The translations under genes and the position numbers were made by a program. From positions 1 to 53,130 of the forward strand of contig NZ_JAUXVZ010000064.1 of NCBI RefSeq assembly GCF_030680185.1: a stretch of DNA of 53,130 bases. The letters are read 5' to 3'. Of the stretch, positions 26,231 to 34,394 are shown one piece after another. Each line of letters begins with the position of its first letter. Within the stretch, counting starts at the first letter, position 1. The notes beneath the pieces were generated by a model. The model did no database searches, was not told the origin of the DNA, and worked only from the letters and a program-made list of their open reading frames with translations. This DNA comes from Phenylobacterium sp. (GTDB taxonomy: Bacteria; Pseudomonadota; Alphaproteobacteria; Caulobacterales; Caulobacteraceae).

Positions 26231-26304
26231 TGGAGCGGATGAAGGGAATCGAACCCTCGTCGTGAGCTTGGGAAGCTCCTGCTCTACCATTGAGCTACAT
26301 CCGC
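26231..26304 (-). tRNA. tRNA-Gly (anticodon CCC)
   Basis: Read on the minus strand the region folds as a full cloverleaf. The acceptor stem is GCGGATG/CATCCGC, the D stem GCTC/GAGC with an AATGGTA loop, the anticodon loop TTCCCAA (anticodon CCC, glycine), and the T stem GAGGG/CCCTT with loop TTCGATT. TCCA follows, so CCA is genome-encoded. The first anticodon-stem pair (27-43) is a G-A mismatch. Length is 74 bases. Confidence 0.97.
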
Positions 26305-26489
26305 GCGCTGGCGGTTCTGGCATAGGGTCCTGAGCCTCGCAAGGCGAAAGGGGTCCCTTGCGCAGACAGGCCGCCGGCGCGTTTGATCCCCTGGCGGGGC
26401 GCCGCCCCCCGCCTGAGAAGCAGCTTGCTTCCCCGCCCGTCAGCCGCGGTAGGTTCTGCGCCATAACGAGAGATCGGGAGGACCTCACC

Positions 26490-26855
26490 ATGATCGGCTA
26501 TGTGACCTTGGGCGTCAGCGACCTGGAGCGCGCCAAGAGCTTCTACGCAACCGTTCTCGCGCCCCTGGGCGCCAAGCCGGCCTTCGGCAGCGACCGGATG
26601 CAGGGCTATTCCAATGGCGCGGGGCCCATGCTCAGCGTCTGCGCGCCCTATGACGGCGAGGCGCCGAGCGCCGGCAACGGGACCATGGTGGCGCTCGCCG
26701 CCCCGTCCCGGGAGATGGTGGACGAAATCCATGCGCTCGCCCTGAAGACCGGGGCGGCCGACGAGGGCGCGCCGGGCATCCGCATTCCGAACTTCTACGG
26801 CGCCTATTTCCGCGACCTGGACGGCAACAAGCTCTGCATCTTCAAGATGGGCTAG
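26490..26855 (+). CDS. VOC-family (glyoxalase/dioxygenase-like) protein
   Basis: A 121-residue vicinal-oxygen-chelate fold protein, starting MIGYVTLGVSDLERAKSFYA. It ends with FYGAYFRDLDGNKLCIFKM, which carries the usual DxDGN near the C-terminal metal or dimer site. GGGAGG lies 8 bases before the ATG at 26490; a longer frame to 26358 is rejected because it runs towards the tRNA and lacks a ribosome-binding site. VOC proteins of this size include lactoylglutathione-lyase relatives and resistance proteins; the ligand cannot be told. Confidence 0.88.
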   Translation: MIGYVTLGVSDLERAKSFYATVLAPLGAKPAFGSDRMQGYSNGAGPMLSVCAPYDGEAPSAGNGTMVALAAPSREMVDEIHALALKTGAADEGAPGIRIPNFYGAYFRDLDGNKLCIFKMG

Positions 26856-26902
26856 AGCGCGTTCCGATAAGCGGGAACCGGTTATCGGGACGAAACGCGC
26901 TC
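26855..26902. repeat. Imperfect palindromic intergenic element
   Basis: A long inverted repeat: outer arms GAGCGCGTT (26855-26863) and AACGCGCTC (26894-26902), inner arms CCGATAA (26864-26870) and TTATCGG (26882-26888), centre GCGGGAACCGG. It begins at the last base of the VOC gene stop codon. Its shape and GAGCGCGTTCCG...ACCGG core resemble the widespread alphaproteobacterial repeated extragenic palindromes. It may act as an attenuating hairpin between the VOC gene and the converging dcd gene. No T run follows. Confidence 0.75.
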
Positions 26903-26929
26903 AAGACTTAGAATCTAGAGCGCCGGCGA

Positions 26930-27952
26930 TCAGCCCCAGGGGCGGAAGTGTTTCGACAGCTTCAGCCCCTGGCGCTGATAGTGGGATCCGCCCTCGCCAT
27001 AGAGCCGATCGGGCTTTTCGGTGAGCGGCTCATAGACCAGGCGCGCCACGGTCTGGCCGTCCTCCAGCAGGAAGGGCGTCTCGTGGCTGCGCACCTCCAG
27101 CACCCCGCGCGAGCCGTGACCGCCGGCCTCCTCGGTGCCGAAGCCGGGGTCGAAGAAGCCGGCATAGTGCACGCGGAACTCCCCCACCGAGGGGTCGATG
27201 GGCGTCATCTCGGCGGCCTGCAGCACCGGGATCTCCACGGCCTCCTTTGAGGCCAGGATGTAGAATTCGCCGGGATCGAGCAGCAGCTCACCATGGCGCG
27301 GGACCAGGGGCTCCCAGAAGTCCCGCGGGTCGTGGCCGTCTTCCTTGTCCATGTCGATGACGCCGGCGTGGCGCCGCGCCCGGAAGCCGGCCACGCCTTC
27401 GGTCAGGTCGACGCCGACGCTGCGCAAATCGAGCTTGGGCGGCGCGCCGCGCTTGAGGCGCAGCTGGTTCAGCCGCGTGCCCGCGCGCACCAGGATGGAA
27501 AAGGTCTGCGGCGCGATCTCCATATAGATCGGCCCGCCATAGCCCTCGGCCACGTCGTCGAAGGCCGCCCCATGGTCGGTCAGCAGACGCACGAAGACGT
27601 CCACCCGCCCCGTGGAGCTCTTGGGATTGGCCCGGGCGGCCACGCCCGGCGGCAGGGCCAGGCCCTCCTGCAGCTCGGCGATATAGACGCAGCCCTTTTC
27701 CAGCACCGCGCCCCGGGACAGGTCGAGCTCGTGCATGGCCACGTCTTCCAGACGCTGGACGACCTTGCGCCCCAGCCCCGGCAGGAAGGAGGCGCGCACC
27801 CGCCAGGCCCGCGCCCCCAGGCGCAGGTCGAGGCTGGCGGGCTGGACCTGGTCGGCGTCAATGGCCGTGGCGCTGGTGATCGCGCCCTGGGCGATCAGGG
27901 CGTCGATGGCCTGGCAGGGCAGGATGCCGGGCGAAAGCTGTGCGTCATTCAT
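26930..27952 (-). CDS. dcd: 2'-deoxycytidine 5'-triphosphate deaminase (long alphaproteobacterial form)
   Basis: Converts dCTP to dUTP for thymidylate synthesis. The protein is 340 residues from the ATG at 27952 (MNDAQLSPGILPCQAIDALI). This is about twice the enterobacterial Dcd length, as in other Alphaproteobacteria where the fold is duplicated. Motifs include VQPASLDLRLG, ANPKSSTGRVDVFVRLL with the conserved KSSxGR, and a second half with GLKLSKHFRP at the end. A TTG at 27988 could extend it by 12 residues; neither start has a strong ribosome-binding site. It is divergent from metZ. Confidence 0.88.
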   Translation of the reverse strand: MNDAQLSPGILPCQAIDALIAQGAITSATAIDADQVQPASLDLRLGARAWRVRASFLPGLGRKVVQRLEDVAMHELDLSRGAVLEKGCVYIAELQEGLALPPGVAARANPKSSTGRVDVFVRLLTDHGAAFDDVAEGYGGPIYMEIAPQTFSILVRAGTRLNQLRLKRGAPPKLDLRSVGVDLTEGVAGFRARRHAGVIDMDKEDGHDPRDFWEPLVPRHGELLLDPGEFYILASKEAVEIPVLQAAEMTPIDPSVGEFRVHYAGFFDPGFGTEEAGGHGSRGVLEVRSHETPFLLEDGQTVARLVYEPLTEKPDRLYGEGGSHYQRQGLKLSKHFRPWG

Positions 27953-28088
27953 CGCAAGGACACTCGCCGCTGGCCCCGAGTCTGACAAGACGCCGTCTGA
28001 GCGCTGCGCCTAGGAGCCGCGGCTCTTGACCGGCCAGCCCTGAGGCGGTTGATGCGCACTCCGAGCTTGCCTGCCGGGAGGAGCCCCC

Positions 28089-29273
28089 ATGGCCGAAGAT
28101 CCGCGCGACTGGAACCTGGAGACCAAGCTGGTCCGCGGGGGCCTCGCCCGCACGGCCTATGGCGAGATTTCCGAGGCCCTGTTCCTCACCCAGAGCTTCG
28201 CCTACGACACGGCCGCCGCCGCCGACGCCCGGTTCGCCGGAGATGCGCCGGGCTTCATCTACCAGCGCTTCGGCAACCCCACGACCCAGATGTTCGAGGA
28301 CCGGCTGGCCCTGCTGGAGGGCGCCGACCTCTGCCGCGCCACGGCGTCGGGTATGTCGGCGGTGCATGTGGCCCTGACCGGCCTGGTGCGGGCCGGCGAC
28401 CACATCGTGGCCGGCCGCGCCCTGTTCGGCTCCTGCCGCTGGATCCTGTCGGAGTGGATGCCGCGCTTTGGCGTCGAGGTGACCTATGTGGACGCCGTCG
28501 ATCCCGAGGCCTGGAAGGCCGCCGTGCGGGACAACACCAGGTGCTTCCTGGTCGAAAGCCCGGCCAACCCGCTGCTGGAGGTCACCCCCATCGGCGCCGT
28601 CGCCGACATCGCCAAGGCCTGCGGCGCCAGGCTGGTGGTCGACAATGTGTTCGCCACGCCGGTCTTCCAGAAGCCGCTCGCGCTCGGCGCTGACATCGTC
28701 GTCTATTCGGCCACCAAGCATATCGACGGCCAGGGCCGCGTCCTGGGCGGGGCGATCCTGGGCGGCGAGGAACTGATGCTCGAAGCCTATAAGGACATCC
28801 TGCGCCACACCGGCCCGGCCCTATCGCCCTTCAACGCCTGGGTGCTGCTGAAAGGCCTGGAGACGCTGGACCTGCGGGTGCGCCGCCAGAGCGACAACGC
28901 CGCCCATGTGGCTGACGCCGTGGCCGCCCACGCCAAGGTCCGCAAGACGGTCTATTGCGGCCGGCCCGATCACCCGCAGGCCGCCATCATCGCCAACCAG
29001 ATGACCGGCGGCGGCAATGTGCTGGCCTTCGATCTTGGCAGCCGCGAGGCCGCCTGGCGGTTCCTGGACGCCCTGGAGATCGTCGACATCTCCAACAATC
29101 TCGGCGACGCCAAGTCCATGGCCACCCATCCCTGCACCACCACCCACCGGTCGATGCCGGCGGAAGAGCGGGAGTCCATCGGCCTCACCGAGGGCTGGGT
29201 GCGGATGAGCGTCGGCCTGGAGAACGCCCAGGACCTGCAGCGCGACGTCGAGCGGGCCCTGGACCAGGCCTAG
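28089..29273 (+). CDS. metZ: O-succinylhomoserine sulfhydrylase
   Basis: A 394-residue PLP enzyme of the Cys/Met metabolism family, making homocysteine from O-succinylhomoserine and sulfide. The cofactor lysine is Lys210 in SATKHIDGQGRVLGG, and YQRFGNPTTQMFEDRLALLE and ESPANPLLEV are family segments. The sequence looks like MetZ rather than cystathionine gamma-synthase. GGGAGGAG precedes the ATG at 28089. Its stop overlaps the converging hslO stop by four bases. It would act in methionine biosynthesis in the cytoplasm. Confidence 0.92.
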   Translation: MAEDPRDWNLETKLVRGGLARTAYGEISEALFLTQSFAYDTAAAADARFAGDAPGFIYQRFGNPTTQMFEDRLALLEGADLCRATASGMSAVHVALTGLVRAGDHIVAGRALFGSCRWILSEWMPRFGVEVTYVDAVDPEAWKAAVRDNTRCFLVESPANPLLEVTPIGAVADIAKACGARLVVDNVFATPVFQKPLALGADIVVYSATKHIDGQGRVLGGAILGGEELMLEAYKDILRHTGPALSPFNAWVLLKGLETLDLRVRRQSDNAAHVADAVAAHAKVRKTVYCGRPDHPQAAIIANQMTGGGNVLAFDLGSREAAWRFLDALEIVDISNNLGDAKSMATHPCTTTHRSMPAEERESIGLTEGWVRMSVGLENAQDLQRDVERALDQA

Positions 29274-30181
29274 CCTCCGGTCAGGCTCTCCGGCGTCATC
29301 CGATAGGTCTTGGCGCAGTACTCGCAGGTGACGTGAATCCGGCCGTCCGGCTCGACCATGTCGGCGCGCTCCTGCGCGTCGAACGAGGCCAGCACGCCGC
29401 GGATGCGCTCCTCCGAACAGCGGCAGACCGCGCTCAGGGCCTGGTCCTCGAACACCCGCACCCCGTCCTCATGGAAGAGGCGGAACAGCAGGGTCTGGCC
29501 CGAGATGGTCGGGTCGAGGAGCTCGTCCTCGCCGATGGTCTCGAAGAAGGCCTGGCTGCGGGTCCAGGCCTCTTCGGTGGAGCCGCGGGCCTGATCCTCG
29601 GCGACGTTCTGGATCAGCATGCCGCCGGCCCGCCAGCGCAGGCCCTCGCCCACATCGGCCTGACCGACCGCCAGCCGCACCCGCGTCGGGGTCTGTTCGG
29701 ACTGGGCGAAATACTGCTCGGCGCACAGCGCCAGGGTCTCGCCCTCGATGGCGGTGACGCCCTGGTAGCGGTCCATGTCCGGGCCCTGGTCCACGGTCAT
29801 GATGAAGACGCCGCCGCCCAGCAGGGTGCGGGCTCCGGGGCGCACAAAGCCCTGCGAGGCCTCGGCCACGGCGTCGGGATCGAACCGGCAATAGCCGCGC
29901 AGGTGGCCGGCCGTGTCGTAGTCGGCGACCACGTAGCGCACGGGGCCTTCGCCCTGGGCCTGGACGATCAGCCGGCCTTCGAACTTCAGGGCCGAGCCGA
30001 CCAGGGCGGCGAGCGCGCAGGTCTCGCCGAGCAGGTTGGCCACCGGCTCGGGATAGGCGTGGGCCGCCAGGATTTCATCGATGGCCGGGCCGAGCCGCAC
30101 GAGCCGGCCGCGGACCGCGGCGTCCTCGATCTGGAAGGGGCCGACGACGTCGTCGGGGATGGGAAGCGCGTTCTGGGACAT
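29270..30181 (-). CDS. hslO: Hsp33 redox-regulated chaperone
   Basis: Hsp33 is a cytoplasmic holdase activated by oxidative unfolding. The zinc-binding C-terminus is intact: CRC around residue 247 and CEYC near residue 281, the CxC...CxxC pattern. The ATG at 30181 (MSQNALPIPDDVVGPFQIED) gives 303 residues; a start at 30205 is possible. It follows argF by 54 bases on the same strand, a gene order also known in Caulobacter, so it may share the arginine operon transcript. Confidence 0.93.
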   Translation of the reverse strand: MSQNALPIPDDVVGPFQIEDAAVRGRLVRLGPAIDEILAAHAYPEPVANLLGETCALAALVGSALKFEGRLIVQAQGEGPVRYVVADYDTAGHLRGYCRFDPDAVAEASQGFVRPGARTLLGGGVFIMTVDQGPDMDRYQGVTAIEGETLALCAEQYFAQSEQTPTRVRLAVGQADVGEGLRWRAGGMLIQNVAEDQARGSTEEAWTRSQAFFETIGEDELLDPTISGQTLLFRLFHEDGVRVFEDQALSAVCRCSEERIRGVLASFDAQERADMVEPDGRIHVTCEYCAKTYRMTPESLTGG

Positions 30182-30235
30182 GGTGCGGCCATATAGGGAC
30201 GCCACGCCCCGATTGCGAGCCCCGAGCGCGCCGGC

Positions 30236-31171
30236 TCAGATCGCCCCGAAGCACCAGGCCAGCACCGACTTCTGGGCGTGGATGCGGTTTTCCGCCTCGT
30301 CCCAGATGCGCGAGCGTGGGCCATCCATCACCGCGTCCGTCACCTCTTCGCCCCGATGGGCGGGCAGGCAATGGAGGAAGATGCTGTCCTTGGCGGCCAG
30401 GTCCATCAGCTCATCGTCCACCTGATAGGACTCGAAGGCCGCCAGGCGCTCGTCGTGGTCGGTGTCGCCCATGGACACCCAGGTGTCGGTGATGACGCAG
30501 TCGGCGCCGCGGACGGCCGCCCGGGGGTCCTCGGTCATGGTCACCTGGCCCTGGATCTCGGCGGCCCGGGCGAGGTCGGTGAGATCGGGGTGATAGACGG
30601 TGGGACAGGCGATGTTCAGCTTGAAGCCGAACTTGCCCGCCGCATGGATGAAGCTGGCGCAGACATTGTTGCCGTCGCCGACCCAGGCCAGGGTCCGCCC
30701 CTGCACCGGACCGAGATGCTCCTCGAAGGTGAGCAGGTCGGCCAGGATCTGGCAGGGATGGCTCTTGTCGGTCAGGCCATTGATCACCGGCACGGTGGAG
30801 GCCATGGCCAGGCGCTCCAGATCCTCGTGGGTGTTGGCCCGGATCATGATGGCGTCGACCATCCGCGACAGCACCTTGGCGGTGTCCTCGATCGGCTCGC
30901 CGCGGCCCAGCTGCATGTCGGCCGAGGTGGAGATGATCACGTCGCCGCCCAGCTGGCGCATGGCCGCGTCGAAGGAGAAGCGGGTGCGGGTCGAGTGCTT
31001 CTCGAAGATCATGGCCAGCACCCGGTCGCGGGCCGGCGCATCGGCGTCCACGCGGCCCTTGGGCCAACCGGCGCGGGCGGCCTTGCGGGCCTTGGCGTCG
31101 TCCAGGATGGCGCGCAGGTCGGCGGACTCCATCCGCCAGAGGTCGAGAAAATGTCTCGGAGTGGAGGTCAT
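30236..31171 (-). CDS. argF: Ornithine carbamoyltransferase
   Basis: Transfers the carbamoyl group to ornithine to give citrulline in arginine synthesis. The carbamoyl-phosphate loop STRTR is at residues 60-64, and [18 protein letters not shown] and the ornithine-binding [13 protein letters not shown] are intact. The length of 311 residues is normal. It is 113 bases after argD and before hslO, in an argD-argF-hslO order. No ArgR-type operator was recognised in the spacer. Confidence 0.96.
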   Translation of the reverse strand: MTSTPRHFLDLWRMESADLRAILDDAKARKAARAGWPKGRVDADAPARDRVLAMIFEKHSTRTRFSFDAAMRQLGGDVIISTSADMQLGRGEPIEDTAKVLSRMVDAIMIRANTHEDLERLAMASTVPVINGLTDKSHPCQILADLLTFEEHLGPVQGRTLAWVGDGNNVCASFIHAAGKFGFKLNIACPTVYHPDLTDLARAAEIQGQVTMTEDPRAAVRGADCVITDTWVSMGDTDHDERLAAFESYQVDDELMDLAAKDSIFLHCLPAHRGEEVTDAVMDGPRSRIWDEAENRIHAQKSVLAWCFGAI

Positions 31172-31284
31172 CGGGGAGAAAATCCCATCGACCCCGCGCT
31201 AGCGCCGGAAATCCGAAGTGACGCGTCTGGGGCGCGGGGTCCTTGATTGATGAGTCCCGGCGTCTGGCCGGGCGTGAAAAAACC

Positions 31285-32517
31285 TCAGGCCGCGGCGCGC
31301 GCCTTGGCACGGGCCCGGTCGCAGGCGCGCTCGAAACGCTCCACCGCCTCGCGGGCCTCGTCCAGGGTGAGGTTCAGCGGCGGCAGCAGGCGGACGCAGT
31401 TGTCGCCGCCGCCCGCGATCAGCAGGTGCTCGTCGCGGGCGTGCTGCATGAATTCGCGGTTGGGGGTGGCGAGCTTGACGCCGATCAGCAGACCCTTGCC
31501 GCGGATGTCCACCACCACGTCGGGATAGCGGTCGCGCAGGCCCGAAAGCTGCTGGGTGAAATAGCCAGCGACCTCGCGGACATGGGCCAGCAGTTCCGGC
31601 TTGGCCAGTTCGTCGAGCGCCGCCCCGCCGACGGCCATGGCCAGGGGGTTGCCGCCATAGGTGGAGCCGTGGGAGCCGACACTCATGGCCGATCCGGCTT
31701 CGATGGTGGCCAGGCAGGCGCCGACGGGGAAGCCGCCGCCCAGGGCCTTGGCCACGCACATGATGTCGGGATTGGCCGCGCCGTCGGCCCAGTCATGGGC
31801 GAACAGCCGCCCGGTGCGGCCCAGGCCACACTGGATCTCGTCGAAGATCAGCAGGATGCCGTTGTCGTCGCAGAGCTGGCGCATGGCGGTCATCTCGGCC
31901 ACCGTCATGGCGCGCGCGCCGCCCTCGCCCTGCACCGGCTCGATGATGATCGCCGCCGTGGTCGGGCCGATGGCGGCCTTCAGGGCGTCAGGATCGCCGA
32001 ACGGGACCTGGACGAAGCCCGGCAGGGGCGGGCCGAAGCCCTCGAGATAGCTCTGATTGCCCGAGGCGTTGACGGCGGCCACGGTGCGGCCGTGGAACGA
32101 GCCGTCAAAGCCGATGATGTCGATGCGCTCCACATCGCCGCGGGCCCAGTGATACTTCCGCGCCGTCTTGATGGCGCATTCCACGGCCTCGGCCCCGGAA
32201 TTGGTGAAGAAGACCACATCGGCGAAGGTCTCGGCGCAGAGCCGCTTGGCCAGCGCCTCCTGGCCGGGAATCTTGAAGATGTTGGAGACGTGCCAGAGCT
32301 TCTCGGCCTGGTCCTTGAGGGCCTGGACGAGGCGCGGATGGGCATGGCCCAGCGCGTTCACCGCAATGCCGGCCATGCAGTCCAGATAGGCCTCGCCGTC
32401 CGTGGTGAACAGTCGCGCGCCCTCGCCTCGCTCGAACGCCAGCGGGGCGCGGTTGTACACGCCCATGATGTGGTCGCTGGGAACGGTCGCGGCGGACGTC
32501 GCGGTCTTGTCGGTCAC
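31285..32517 (-). CDS. argD: Acetylornithine aminotransferase
   Basis: A class-III PLP aminotransferase, forming N-acetylornithine from the semialdehyde in arginine synthesis and possibly also acting on succinyldiaminopimelate. The PLP lysine is in CVAKALGGGFPVGACLA; other motifs are IFDEIQCGLGRTGRLFAHDW and EAVECAIKTARKYHW. The GTG at 32517, 9 bases after a GGAGG, gives 410 residues. A GTG at 32550 is an alternative and would cover that GGAGG. It heads the arginine gene group on the minus strand. Confidence 0.94.
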   Translation of the reverse strand: MTDKTATSAATVPSDHIMGVYNRAPLAFERGEGARLFTTDGEAYLDCMAGIAVNALGHAHPRLVQALKDQAEKLWHVSNIFKIPGQEALAKRLCAETFADVVFFTNSGAEAVECAIKTARKYHWARGDVERIDIIGFDGSFHGRTVAAVNASGNQSYLEGFGPPLPGFVQVPFGDPDALKAAIGPTTAAIIIEPVQGEGGARAMTVAEMTAMRQLCDDNGILLIFDEIQCGLGRTGRLFAHDWADGAANPDIMCVAKALGGGFPVGACLATIEAGSAMSVGSHGSTYGGNPLAMAVGGAALDELAKPELLAHVREVAGYFTQQLSGLRDRYPDVVVDIRGKGLLIGVKLATPNREFMQHARDEHLLIAGGGDNCVRLLPPLNLTLDEAREAVERFERACDRARAKARAAA

Positions 32518-32662
32518 GGGAGGAAGCCTCCAAAGGAAACGTCCCCGCACGCCGGGCGACGGGGACTGGAAGGCTGGATGTTTTCCGGCGCGAACGGCGC
32601 TCTGTCAATGATTTCGGGGGACCGGCGCCTGTTCGCGTGCGCCCTGTGTCTCGCGTGCCGCC

Positions 32663-33508
32663 TCAGGTCTTGAGCTTGTAGCCGCTCTCGAACATCCACA
32701 GGCAGACGCAGGCGAAGGCCACGGCGATGCCGGCGGTCATGCCGATCCCGGTCAGCAGCGAGCCCTCGGCCGTCCCGATGAAGCCATAGCGGAAGCCGTC
32801 GATCAGATAGAAGAACGGGTTGAAGTGGCTGGCCGTGCGGAACGGCTCAGGCAGGCGGTCGACCAGATAGAAGGTCCCCGACAGGAAGGTCATGGGCATG
32901 ATGATGAAGTTGGTGACCGCGGCCATGTGGTCGAACTTCTCGGCCCACAGCCCGGCCATGATCCCCAGCATGCCCAGGATCGCCGAGGCGATCATGGCGA
33001 AATAGAGCACCGCCCACAGGTGGGTCAGCGGCAGGTCGGCGAAGGGCAGCACCGCAAGCCAGGTCACCGCGCCAACCAGGAGACCCCGGGTCGCGGCCCC
33101 GAGCGCAAAGCCGGCCACATGCTCCAGGGGGGTCAGCGGCGGGGTCATGAAGTCGCCGACCAGGCCGTTGACCTTGGCCTGCAGCAGGCTCGATGAGGCG
33201 TTGGCGAAGGCGTTGTTCAGGATGGTCATCATGATCAGGCCGGGCGCGATGAAGGTGGCGAAGGCCACGCCGGCGACCGCCGGTCGGTTCCCGCCGACGG
33301 CGACCACAAAGACCATCATGTAGAGGAGCGAGGTCACCACCGGCGCGGCCAGGGTCTGGGTGCCGACCTTCCAGAACCGCTTCACCTCCCGCAGATAGAG
33401 GGTGCGGAAGCCGGGCCAATTGAACCCGTGATAGGCCCGCGGCGCGGGCGGGACGGCGGCGGAGATCTGAGCGGCGCGGGCGGGCGACATATCGTTCATG
33501 CCGCACAT
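32663..33508 (-). CDS. ABC-2 type transporter permease without adjacent ATPase
   Basis: A 281-residue permease with about six membrane helices and the ABC-2 pattern (LREVKRFWKVGTQTLAAPVV; FLSGTFYLVDRLPEPFRTAS near the end). The ATG at 33508 is 5 bases after GAGGG; the frame reaches 33754 across the gcrA promoter, so the longer version is rejected. Its family exports drugs, polysaccharides or lipids (NodJ/DrrB-like). No ATP-binding subunit lies in the window next to it, so it must pair with an ATPase encoded elsewhere. It is divergent from gcrA by 215 bases. Confidence 0.88.
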   Translation of the reverse strand: MCGMNDMSPARAAQISAAVPPAPRAYHGFNWPGFRTLYLREVKRFWKVGTQTLAAPVVTSLLYMMVFVVAVGGNRPAVAGVAFATFIAPGLIMMTILNNAFANASSSLLQAKVNGLVGDFMTPPLTPLEHVAGFALGAATRGLLVGAVTWLAVLPFADLPLTHLWAVLYFAMIASAILGMLGIMAGLWAEKFDHMAAVTNFIIMPMTFLSGTFYLVDRLPEPFRTASHFNPFFYLIDGFRYGFIGTAEGSLLTGIGMTAGIAVAFACVCLWMFESGYKLKT

Positions 33509-33566
33509 GTGCGCCCTCATGGCGCAGCCTGCAAGGGTGCGACGCGACGACGCTATATGTAGTTCC

Positions 33567-33575
33567 TGTGGATGG
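33567..33575 (-). promoter_or_regulatory. DnaA-box-like site upstream of gcrA
   Basis: TGTGGATGG matches 7 of 9 bases of the reverse complement of the DnaA box TTATCCACA. In Caulobacter, DnaA activates gcrA. The position, about 150 bases before the gcrA start, is reasonable, but a 7/9 match can arise by chance. Confidence 0.3.
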
Positions 33576-33599
33576 AAGCAGGGGCGCCTATTGTGGCAT

Positions 33600-33614
33600 T
33601 TAAGGAATTCTTTA
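33600..33614 (+). promoter_or_regulatory. CtrA-box-like site upstream of gcrA
   Basis: TTAA (33600-33603), seven bases, then TTTA (33611-33614), one mismatch from the CtrA consensus TTAA-N7-TTAA. CtrA represses gcrA in Caulobacter. It lies about 110 bases before the start codon in an AT-rich island, and a GAGTC (CcrM-type GANTC) site follows inside the coding region at 33743-33747. Confidence 0.45.
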
Positions 33615-33723
33615 CGATATCTAGTAGTTCGTGGGGCGGGGCAATCGCGTCCCCCACAAGATGTAGTTTCGTTCGGCCGCGCGGGGCGGCCCTCGAAACA
33701 CGCGGCCGTTTTGGGAGGCTCTG

Positions 33724-34227
33724 ATGGGTTGGACTGACGAGCGAGTCGATACACTCAAAAAGCTCTGGCAAGACGGCCTTTCGGCCAGCCAGATCGCAAA
33801 ACAATTGGGCGGCGTCACCCGCAATGCGGTGATCGGCAAGGTCCATCGCCTGGGCCTGTCGGGACGCGCCATTCCGTCGAAGCCGGCGCGTCCGGTCTTC
33901 AAGGCGCCCCGTCCGCAGCGTGCGGCGGCCACGCCGTCTGCGCCGCGTCGGATCGCTGAGCCCGTCGAGGCCGAAGCCGCCCCGGCCCCGGCCCCGGTCC
34001 GCTATGTCGAAGAGGCCCCGGGCTCGGCCACGGTGCTGACGCTCGGCGCCCACATGTGCAAGTGGCCGATCGGCGATCCGTCCAGCGACGGCTTCACCTT
34101 CTGCGGCCGCCGCGCCAGCGACAGCCCCTACTGCGCCGAACACGCCCGGGTGGCCTATCAGCCCGCCCAATCCAAGAAGCGCGCCGGCGGCTCCGACCTG
34201 GCCCGCTCCCTGCGCCGGTATATCTGA
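33724..34227 (+). CDS. gcrA: GcrA cell cycle regulator
   Basis: A 167-residue GcrA homologue. The N-terminal DNA-binding domain is the family signature (GWTDERVDTLKKLWQDGLSA, then QIAKQLGGVTRNAVIGKVHR), followed by an Ala/Pro-rich linker and a C-terminal region with HMCKWPIGDPSSDGFTFCGR and YCAEHARVAYQ, containing paired cysteines. GcrA binds sigma-70 RNA polymerase at CcrM-methylated promoters and drives S-phase genes in Caulobacter. GGGAGG precedes the ATG at 33724. It is a strong taxonomic marker for this window. Confidence 0.97.
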   Translation: MGWTDERVDTLKKLWQDGLSASQIAKQLGGVTRNAVIGKVHRLGLSGRAIPSKPARPVFKAPRPQRAAATPSAPRRIAEPVEAEAAPAPAPVRYVEEAPGSATVLTLGAHMCKWPIGDPSSDGFTFCGRRASDSPYCAEHARVAYQPAQSKKRAGGSDLARSLRRYI

Positions 34228-34394
34228 CAGCGTTCTAAGATCGGCCCGGCGCTCAGGTGGGCTCATAGCCCGCTTGGGGCCGGGCGGTCTTAAGTCCGGG
34301 TTTGGCCACCCGAAGCCGAAAGCCTTCCTTCAGGCGCCGGCGCAGGCCGCTCAGGCAAGCCCTTCATCGTCGCGGCGAAACGCGATCCGCGCGC

